This document shows, one piece after another, positions 7,153-12,617 of a stretch of DNA of 12,617 bases (positions are counted from its first letter, which is position 1; each line of letters opens with the position of its first letter). The notes beneath the pieces were generated by a model that was not told the origin of the DNA, searched no databases, and saw only the letters and a list, made by a program, of their open reading frames with translations. The stretch comes from Candidatus Zhuqueibacterota bacterium (GTDB lineage Bacteria; SM23-31; B21-G16), in assembly GCA_003644825.1 (NCBI GenBank), contig QNDJ01000014.1, forward strand, positions 1 to 12,617, written 5' to 3'. The position numbers and the translations under genes are program-made.

Positions 7153-8556
7153 ATGGAAATAAAATTTGATTTTAATAACTTTATGGCAGAATTCATAGGA
7201 AATAAAAACGGTATATCAGAATCTGAAGTTAATAATTTTAAGAATAAAGCAAAAAAAATACATAAAGACCTGATGGAAAAAAGAGAAAAAGGTGAACTAC
7301 CATTTTTTGACCTACCATATCAGGATAAACTGGCAGAGGAAATTGAAAAAACAGCAGATGACATCTCAAAAAGATTTGATTACTTTATAGTCCTCGGAAT
7401 TGGTGGTTCTGCCCTGGGGGGAATTGCCCTTCATACAGCAATAAACCACCCATATTATAATCAACTATCTAATGAAAAAAGAAACTTCAGACCAAAAATT
7501 TATTTTCTTGATAATATTGACCCTGTATTTATATCATCCATCTTTGATGTCATAGACCTTGAAAAAAGCTGTTTTAATGTTATCAGCAAATCAGGAGGAA
7601 CAGCAGAAACAGCCTCTCAGTTTTTAATCTTCTTAAATAAGTTAAAAAACACTCTGGGAAATGCTTCCTATAAAAAACATATAATTACAACAACTGATGC
7701 TAAAAAAGGTAAATTAAGAGAAATAACAGATAAAGAAGGATTCTTAAATTTTGTTATACCAGCGGGTGTAGGTGGAAGGTTTTCCGTTTTCACTCCTGTA
7801 GGTTTACTTCCTTCAGCGATAACCGGCATTGATATCAAAGAACTGCTGAAGGGGGCAGCAGAAATGGATAAAAAGTGTCAGAATGAAAATATCTGGGAAA
7901 ATCCTGCATATCTTAATGCCATTTTTCACTATATTTTTGATATTGAAAAACAAAAAAACATATCCGTTATGATGCCTTACAGCAATTCTTTAAAAGATAT
8001 AGCCGATTGGTATAGACAGTTATGGGCAGAAAGCCTCGGTAAAAAATTCAACCTTAAAAATGAAATCGTTAATACAGGTCAAACACCGGTAAAAGCACTT
8101 GGAGTAACTGACCAGCACTCTCAACTTCAACTCTATGTTGAAGGGCCTGATGATAAAGTAATAACTTTTCTTACTGTTGACAATTATAAATCTATTATGG
8201 AAATTCCTCTGGAATATAAAGAAATAAAGGATATTTCTTACCTATCCGGTCATACTCTCAATGAACTGATTAAAGCAGAAAGAGATGCAACAGAACTAAC
8301 ACTTACAAAAAATCATAAACCTAACTGTAATATAATTTTTCCTGAAGTAAATGAGTATACAGTTGGTCAAATCCTGTATATGTTTGAGGTACAAACTGCA
8401 TTTGCAGGCGGACTATACAACATCAATCCTTTTGACCAGCCCGGTGTAGAAGAAGGAAAACATTTCGCTTATGGTATTCTTGGAAGAAAAGGATTTGAAC
8501 ATAAAAAAGAGGAAATTGAAAAAAGAACACCTAAAAAAGATAAATGGGTTATTTAG
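7153..8556 (+). CDS. pgi: Glucose-6-phosphate isomerase
   Basis: This cytoplasmic enzyme interconverts glucose 6-phosphate and fructose 6-phosphate. The 467-residue length matches the shorter bacterial form seen in Firmicutes rather than the roughly 550-residue E. coli form. Visible motifs are GIGGSALGG (82-90), the phosphate-binding SKSGGTAE (145-152), PGI signature 1 GVGGRFSVFTPVG (205-217), WAESLGK with Glu293, TDQHSQ with His322, and signature 2 ending FDQPGVEEGK with Lys436. These cover the expected acid-base residues. The ribosome binding site is modest (CAGGGG). It is the last gene of the plus-strand group; its final 8 bases overlap the end of the convergent LysR gene. Confidence 0.96.
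   Translation: MEIKFDFNNFMAEFIGNKNGISESEVNNFKNKAKKIHKDLMEKREKGELPFFDLPYQDKLAEEIEKTADDISKRFDYFIVLGIGGSALGGIALHTAINHPYYNQLSNEKRNFRPKIYFLDNIDPVFISSIFDVIDLEKSCFNVISKSGGTAETASQFLIFLNKLKNTLGNASYKKHIITTTDAKKGKLREITDKEGFLNFVIPAGVGGRFSVFTPVGLLPSAITGIDIKELLKGAAEMDKKCQNENIWENPAYLNAIFHYIFDIEKQKNISVMMPYSNSLKDIADWYRQLWAESLGKKFNLKNEIVNTGQTPVKALGVTDQHSQLQLYVEGPDDKVITFLTVDNYKSIMEIPLEYKEIKDISYLSGHTLNELIKAERDATELTLTKNHKPNCNIIFPEVNEYTVGQILYMFEVQTAFAGGLYNINPFDQPGVEEGKHFAYGILGRKGFEHKKEEIEKRTPKKDKWVI
8541..8555 (-). terminator. Weak candidate terminator of the selenium operon
   Basis: Read on the minus strand, TAAAT-AACCC-ATTTA forms a 5-bp AT-only stem that overlaps the LysR stop codon and is followed at once by TCTTTTTT. 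The stem is weak, so termination here is only a possibility. Confidence 0.25.
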
Positions 8557-9463
8557 TATCTAAAACAAAATCTAAAAATGTTTTGCAGATTGGAGACCGG
8601 GGTCTATTTTTATGATAGATGAGAAAAAATTTTCTATCAAATTTTATGCTATCAATTTTAACTTCTTTTAATATTCCGAGCTGTAATTCAGTTTCTACTT
8701 CCCTTCGGGAAATAATCGATATTCCGATATTAGCCATAATTCCTTTTTTAACAGCCTCAGAACTGCCTAATTCACACACAACATTAAGGTTATCAGGATT
8801 TATATCATTATGAAGTAAAACATTTTCAATAATTTTTCTTGTTCCTGAACCTTCTTCCCTCATTATAAATGGTTCTTTCAATATTAAAGATAAGGAAATC
8901 CCGGTATCAATTTCTGCCCAGGGATGATTATTATTTACCACGAGAATTAAGGAATCCTCTCTAAAATCGAGGCAAGCTATTTTATAGTTTTCAGGCTTTT
9001 TACCAACAACCCCAAGTTCATAAATTCCAGAGTTAACCCCATCAATTATCTCCTGAGAATCACCAAGTTTCAAAACAATATTGATTCCTGGATGAAAACT
9101 TCTAAATTTTCCTATTAATTCAGGCATAATGTGTGTACCGGGAATCGAGCTCCCACCAATAGTTAAATCACCTTTCTCAATTTCAAGGAATTTGTTCATT
9201 TTTTGTATTAACTCACTTTTTATATTCAGAATTCTTTTAGCATAATAATACAAAATTTTCCCGGCTTTTGTTGGCATAATTTTTTTACTTCCCCTATCAA
9301 GCAACTGAGTGTCAAAAACCATTTCCAGAGAAGCTATTCTTTCGCTAACAGTTGGCTGGGTTAACTTAACTTCTTCAGCAGCTCTTGAAAAACTGTTTAA
9401 TTCTACTATCTTGCAAAAAATATCAAGTTGTTTCAAATCAAAATTAACTTTATAATATTTCAT
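8549..9463 (-). CDS. LysR family regulator, selenium-metabolism-associated type
   Basis: A 304-residue DNA-binding regulator. The N-terminal winged helix-turn-helix is clear (about residues 9-68, recognition region FSRAAEEVKLTQPTVSERI). After a linker helix comes the periplasmic-binding-protein-like effector domain (about 98-300). It contains SSIPGTHIMPELIGKF, whose SSIPGT loop is the usual anion/ligand-contact region in CysB/CysL-like members. A family of LysR regulators linked to selenium genes is known, and the position directly after selD (25-nt gap, same strand) supports that assignment. The ligand is unknown; a selenium or sulfur oxyanion or a cysteine-type precursor is inference. The ATG at 9463 is preceded by AAGGGGA. 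Homologues often start at the DLKQLDIF segment, so the first eight residues are an extension. Confidence 0.88.
   Translation of the reverse strand: MKYYKVNFDLKQLDIFCKIVELNSFSRAAEEVKLTQPTVSERIASLEMVFDTQLLDRGSKKIMPTKAGKILYYYAKRILNIKSELIQKMNKFLEIEKGDLTIGGSSIPGTHIMPELIGKFRSFHPGINIVLKLGDSQEIIDGVNSGIYELGVVGKKPENYKIACLDFREDSLILVVNNNHPWAEIDTGISLSLILKEPFIMREEGSGTRKIIENVLLHNDINPDNLNVVCELGSSEAVKKGIMANIGISIISRREVETELQLGILKEVKIDSIKFDRKFFLIYHKNRPRSPICKTFLDFVLDTK
8594..8611 (+). terminator. Weak candidate terminator downstream of pgi
   Basis: AGAC and GTCT form a 4-bp stem around a CGGG loop (8594-8605), followed by ATTTTT, 37 nt beyond the pgi stop. It lies inside the 3' part of the opposite-strand LysR gene, as is common for convergent genes. 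The stem is short, so this is tentative. Confidence 0.3.
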
Positions 9464-9488
9464 TTTATAGTCCCCTTAAGATTAATTT

Positions 9489-10559
9489 TTAAACTTCAAT
9501 AACTGAAGATTCTTCAGATACTATTACAATTTCATTCGTTGGTTTATCTATAATCTCACCAATAATACTCGGAAATTCAACACCCTTATTTTTTAATTTA
9601 TTTAACAAGTTATCTGCTCTGTCGGGCGAAACAGAAATTAAAAGCCCCCCCGAAGTCTGTGCGTCAAAAAGAATATCCTTTATTTCAGGTTTTAAATTTC
9701 CGTCTTCTCTGACAATATGCTCGTAAAATTTCAAATTTGCTTTTGTCCCTGCAGGAACTAACCCAAGAGATGAATACTCAATTGCTTCTTTAAATACAGG
9801 AACATTCTTCAAAAATAATTTCATTCCTGTTCCTGAAGAATTTATCATATTATAAGCATGCCCTATTAATGAAAAACCGGTTATATCAGTACAGGCATTT
9901 ACACCAATTTCAATCATAGCTTCCGCTGCATACTTATTCAATGTGACCATACTTCTTGTTATTTTATTTACTGCTTGATTACTTGCGATTTCTCCTTTCA
10001 AAGCTGTAGCAATTATACCTGTTCCTACAGGTTTTGTTAGAATTACCGCATCACCTGGTTTTGCACCTTTAACAGAAATTATTTTATCTGGAGACACTAT
10101 TCCTGTTATAGAAAGCCCGTATTTAATTTCATCATCTTTAATACTATGCCCACCTACAAGAACAGCACCAGCCTCATGAATTTTTTCAATTCCACCATTA
10201 AGAATTTCCTTTAAAATACTTTTATCAAGCTTCTTTGACGGAAAAGCAACAATATTCATTGCAGTCAAAGGTTTACCACCCATTGCATATATATCACTCA
10301 ATGCATTTGCTGCAGCGATTCTCCCGAAATCATAAGGGTCATTAACAACAGGAGTAAAAAAATCCAGAGTCTGAATTAATGCTATATTTTCAGATAATAA
10401 ATATACCCCTGCATCGTCAGGCTGCTCAAGCCCGATAAGCAGGTTCGGGTCTGCTTTAAGATTTAACCCGCATAATATTTCCTGTAAGTCCGACGAACTT
10501 ATCTTTGCAGCTCAACCAGCAGCTTTAACTTTTTCAGTAAGTTTTATTTTTTCATTCAT
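9489..10559 (-). CDS. selD: Selenide, water dikinase SelD (selenocysteine-containing)
   Basis: SelD makes selenophosphate from selenide and ATP, the Se donor for Sec-tRNA synthesis, tRNA selenouridine and Se-dependent molybdenum enzymes. The product is 356 residues (E. coli has 347) only if the in-frame UGA at 10514-10512 is read as Sec16. The context K-A-A-G-U-A-A-K matches the family's catalytic Cys/Sec and Lys (Lys19 here; Cys17 and Lys20 in E. coli). Further family residues follow in frame: PDDAGVY (Asp49), TLDFFTPVVNDPYDFGRIAAANALSDIYAMGG with Asp66 and Asp89, then the AIRS-like C-terminal half with GHSIKDDEIKYG and DAQTSGGLLIS. Without recoding the frame opens only from a TTG at 10301 and loses the N-terminal 86 residues. 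The ATG at 10559 overlaps the DUF3343 stop by 8 nt (ATGAATGA), with GGAAGG at 10575-10570. Confidence 0.95.
10482..10510 (-). promoter_or_regulatory. Bacterial SECIS-like hairpin in selD
   Basis: In the selD mRNA, counting from the base after UGA, CUG (2-4) pairs with CAG (28-30). UAAGUU (11-16) pairs with GACUUA (22-27, one G:U). The apical loop is CGUCG (17-21) and six unpaired bases lie on the 5' side between the stems. A GU pair of bases in the loop at +18/+19 fits the known need for a loop G-U in SelB binding, and the distance from UGA is in the range of bacterial SECIS elements. The fold was drawn by hand; no energy was calculated. Confidence 0.65.
10512..10514 (-). other. In-frame UGA read as selenocysteine (Sec16 of SelD)
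   Basis: The codon for residue 16 of SelD is TGA. The frame is open on both sides for the whole protein, and both sides match SelD. Sec-containing SelD proteins are known in several anaerobic bacteria and archaea, at this same position. A sequencing change of one base is a less likely alternative because a SECIS-like hairpin follows. Confidence 0.92.
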
Positions 10560-10809
10560 ATCTAATAAACCTTCCGTTCTTTTGTAAGTAAATTCCTTTT
10601 ACTTCAAACTTATAGGTAGAAAGAACATTTTTCACAATATCCATTTCCATTGATTTGATACCGATTGCCATACCACAACTGGAGTCTATCTCTTTCGGAA
10701 CAGGAACAACATCATAAAAAATATTTTTACCTTTAAGAATTTTCTCAGCCTTTAAAACAGAATGAATATTCTGGAATATTAATATACTATCAAATGAATT
10801 ACTATCCAT
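10552..10809 (-). CDS. DUF3343 protein, putative Se/S carrier
   Basis: The 85-residue protein has the length and pattern of DUF3343: an N-terminal ILIFQNIHSVLKAEKIL strand-helix, the VVPVPKEIDSSCGMAI segment with its conserved single cysteine (Cys45), and a C-terminal GIYLQKNG strand. The family is described as a putative selenium/sulfur carrier and is often found near selD. It starts 2 nt after the desulfurase stop and its stop overlaps the selD start by 8 nt, so it should be made in step with both. No clear ribosome binding site precedes it, which fits translational coupling. A carrier role, with Cys45 holding Se as a perselenide between desulfurase and SelD, is inference. Its TGA stop is taken as a true stop: reading through would add only five residues plus Sec. 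Confidence 0.88.
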   Translation of the reverse strand: MDSNSFDSILIFQNIHSVLKAEKILKGKNIFYDVVPVPKEIDSSCGMAIGIKSMEMDIVKNVLSTYKFEVKGIYLQKNGRFIRYE

Positions 10810-10811
10810 AT

Positions 10812-11957
10812 TTAATTTTTTGAAATTTTATATAATGCTTCAATGGTTTTATCCACATCCTTTTCAGAGTTAAAAAATCCTGAAGAAAATCTCAGCGTTC
10901 CTTCAGGAAAAGTTAAAATTGTTTTATGTGCAGCAGGTGCACAGTGCAATCCACCTCTGGTCATTATATTAAATTCTTTATCAAGTTTAAAACAGAGTTC
11001 AGAAGATGTTCTATTTTTCATATTAATGGATATCAGAGGAACTCTATTTTCTATATTTAAATCTCCATATATTTTAACTGTTTCAAGTTCTAATAGTTTA
11101 TTGATAAAATATCCGGAGAGTTCCTTATCTTTTTCTCTTATATTTTCCACTTTTGTTTTCATTAAGAATTTTAAACTCCCACATAATCCTGCAATACCAG
11201 TTACATTCAGGGTTCCACTTTCAAACTTATCCGGGAGGAATTCCGGTTGTTTTTCCAGTTCAGAGTTACTACCGGTACCACCCATCTTTACAGGTTCAAA
11301 ATCTATATTATTACCAATATATAATCCACCAATACCAGATGGACCTAATAGTGATTTATGCCCTGTGAAAGCAAGTAAATCTATTCCAGATTTCTTAACA
11401 TCTATGGGAATACATCCAGCAGTTTGTGCAGCATCCAAAAGAACAGGAATATTTCCGACAATTTTTTTTATTTTTTCTACAGGAGTAATCACACCGGTTA
11501 CATTAGAGGCGTGATTAATAATTATCAATTTTGTATTTTCTTTAATAAATTCTTTAAAGTGATAAGGGTTAATTAATCCATCTCTGTTTGCTTTTACAAC
11601 ATCAATTTTAATATGCTTTTTTCTCTCGATGAATCTAAGGGGGCGCATCACTGAATTATGTTCAACAGAAGTAGTAATAATATGGTCGTTTTCTTTTAAA
11701 AAACTGTTTATAACATAATTTATACTTTCAGTAGCATTGCTGGTAAAAATTATTCTGCTTGAATCAGATATATTGAATAATTCAGATAGAAGTTCTCTTG
11801 TCTCAAAAACAAGTTTACCTGCTTCCAGTGAAAGTTTATGCCCGGACCTGCCAGGATTTGCTGCATACCTGGATAAATATTCAGTTATCTTATTTATTAC
11901 TTCTTCTGGTTTTGGAAAAGAAGTCGCAGCATTATCAAGATATACTAATTCATTCAT
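10812..11957 (-). CDS. Class V aminotransferase: cysteine desulfurase / selenocysteine lyase-like
   Basis: This PLP enzyme should remove sulfur or selenium from cysteine or selenocysteine. The 381-residue product begins with YLDNAATSFPKP. It has the PLP-site residues SVEHNS (His100) and LLDAAQTAG (Asp175, Gln178), the Schiff-base lysine in FTGHKSLLGP (Lys201), and a catalytic cysteine in the short loop RGGLHCAPAAHKT (Cys339). This is the group of cysteine desulfurase family proteins found beside selD in, for example, Enterococcus faecalis (EF2568 type), rather than housekeeping IscS or SufS. The ATG at 11957, 2 nt after the yedF stop, is preferred to a TTG at 11963 that overlaps that stop. 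No strong ribosome binding site is seen, so translation is probably coupled to yedF. Whether it acts on selenocysteine or on cysteine plus selenite cannot be decided from the sequence. Confidence 0.9.
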   Translation of the reverse strand: MNELVYLDNAATSFPKPEEVINKITEYLSRYAANPGRSGHKLSLEAGKLVFETRELLSELFNISDSSRIIFTSNATESINYVINSFLKENDHIITTSVEHNSVMRPLRFIERKKHIKIDVVKANRDGLINPYHFKEFIKENTKLIIINHASNVTGVITPVEKIKKIVGNIPVLLDAAQTAGCIPIDVKKSGIDLLAFTGHKSLLGPSGIGGLYIGNNIDFEPVKMGGTGSNSELEKQPEFLPDKFESGTLNVTGIAGLCGSLKFLMKTKVENIREKDKELSGYFINKLLELETVKIYGDLNIENRVPLISINMKNRTSSELCFKLDKEFNIMTRGGLHCAPAAHKTILTFPEGTLRFSSGFFNSEKDVDKTIEALYKISKN

Positions 11958-11959
11958 CT

Positions 11960-12559
11960 TCAAGGGGAAACAACTTTATCTACTGTATGTAATGTATTCA
12001 CTATTTCATACATATTTGTAACCTGCCCTACTTTCAATTTATCTTTTACATTATAATAATCAAGGCAGGTTCCACAGGAATAAATTTCAATTCCATTATT
12101 TCTCAGTTCAGTTAAAACATCAAAAAAATCTGTTTCCAGGGTAGTTAAAAAAACACCACTATTAATAAACAAAATCTTTTCAGGTTTTGGTTTAACTTCA
12201 ATAATAGTTTTAAGGAATGCTTTCATAAGTATCTTTCCAAGTTCATCCTCACCATTCCCAATTCTGTTAGAATTGATATAAATTGCCACTCTTTTATTTT
12301 TCTTTTCTGGTTCTATTTCACCCATCCCCGAAGGTAAATCATTCACACTTTTTGATATTAAAAGTTTAAAATTATCTTTAACCTTTTCAATCTTCACATT
12401 AAAACCCTGTTTTTTAGCAAACCGCTCAACATTATCTCTTGCAGTTTCATTATCGGTAATGACTACAAGTGCGTTACTCCCGATCTTCTCAAGAGCTTCT
12501 CTTGTTTTTAATACAGGTCCGGGGCATTCAAGACCTCTTACATCAATTTCTTTATTCAT
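11960..12559 (-). CDS. yedF: Selenium metabolism protein YedF
   Basis: The 199-residue product is a two-domain protein. Residues 1-75 form a TusA/SirA-like domain with the sulfur-carrier motif RGLECPGP (Cys12). Residues about 90-195 form a DsrE-like domain ending in a conserved SCGTCLDYY (Cys162 and Cys165) and GQVTNMYEIV. This full-length architecture is the family called 'selenium metabolism protein YedF', which occurs together with selD; E. coli YedF has only the TusA-like part. It probably carries or reduces Se or S as a per-thiol between the desulfurase and later steps, but the exact reaction is not established. It is the first gene visible in the selenium operon. An AAGGTGGAG site lies directly before the ATG at 12559, and a large inverted repeat lies upstream. 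Confidence 0.9.
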   Translation of the reverse strand: MNKEIDVRGLECPGPVLKTREALEKIGSNALVVITDNETARDNVERFAKKQGFNVKIEKVKDNFKLLISKSVNDLPSGMGEIEPEKKNKRVAIYINSNRIGNGEDELGKILMKAFLKTIIEVKPKPEKILFINSGVFLTTLETDFFDVLTELRNNGIEIYSCGTCLDYYNVKDKLKVGQVTNMYEIVNTLHTVDKVVSP

Positions 12560-12582
12560 ACTCCACCTTAAAATATCAATAT

Positions 12583-12612
12583 TATCTATTGTCTGATAAA
12601 ATATAATAGATA
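12583..12612. promoter_or_regulatory. Inverted repeat upstream of yedF, possible operator
   Basis: TATCTATT (12583-12590) and AATAGATA (12605-12612) are perfect 8-bp inverted copies with centres 22 bp apart, about two helical turns. They lie 24-53 nt before the yedF start. A second, overlapping dyad CAATA-N5-TATTG is at 12577-12591. The arrangement would suit a dimeric regulator such as the LysR protein encoded at the end of the operon. Recognition by that protein is inference, and the region is AT-rich. Confidence 0.35.
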
Positions 12613-12617
12613 TTACC

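Noticed and set aside
9489-10301. SelD as a 270-residue protein starting at TTG 10301
   Set aside because: This start lacks the catalytic residue, Lys19 and the first ATP/metal-binding aspartates. The upstream frame encodes exactly the missing SelD N-terminus across one TGA.
10552-10554. TGA at the end of the DUF3343 gene as another selenocysteine codon
   Set aside because: Read-through would add only Sec and five residues before another stop, the protein already has full family length, and no hairpin is seen at the right distance.
10843-11514. 223-residue open frame on the plus strand inside the desulfurase gene
   Set aside because: It is antisense to a clearly conserved PLP enzyme, has no plausible ribosome binding site and no recognisable family pattern.
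11961-11963. TTG as start of the desulfurase gene
   Set aside because: The ATG six bases later gives the usual N-terminus of the family and also sits directly after the yedF stop.

Overview
The window is AT-rich bacterial DNA with compact coding and clear Shine-Dalgarno sites. It suggests a free-living, probably anaerobic bacterium that uses selenocysteine. The phylum cannot be fixed from the sequence. The long histidyl-tRNA synthetase resembles the Bacteroidetes/eukaryote-like type rather than the E. coli type, but no rRNA or ribosomal protein gene is present for placement. No tRNA, rRNA, insertion sequence, phage gene or CRISPR array is visible, and no stretch longer than 300 bases lacks a gene.

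Left part (1-3202): a short open tail that may be the end of an upstream gene, then a PDZ-containing S41 carboxy-terminal processing protease. Three poorly characterised genes follow: a DUF5610-like protein on the minus strand, a 60-residue charged protein on the plus strand with a very strong ribosome binding site, and a small membrane protein on the minus strand.

Middle part (3359-8556): a probable plus-strand operon of a sodium:alanine-type symporter, histidyl-tRNA synthetase, class II fructose-bisphosphate aldolase and glucose-6-phosphate isomerase. Gaps are 1 to 28 nt. These are housekeeping translation and sugar-phosphate genes.

Right part (8549-12617), all minus strand: a selenium module transcribed yedF, class V cysteine desulfurase/selenocysteine lyase-like gene, DUF3343 (putative Se/S carrier), selD, and a LysR regulator of the selenium-associated type. 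The most notable point is that selD is itself a selenoprotein gene. Its true reading frame runs from 10559 to 9489 and crosses an in-frame UGA (10514-10512) exactly at the catalytic Cys/Sec position. A bacterial SECIS-like hairpin lies directly downstream. An ordinary ORF caller would truncate it to a start at 10301 and lose the active site. The gene order suggests a route in which the desulfurase/lyase releases Se (or S) from cysteine-type donors, YedF and/or the DUF3343 protein carry it, and SelD converts it to selenophosphate, with the LysR protein controlling expression. The enzyme steps at the two ends are well supported by family knowledge; the carrier roles are inference.
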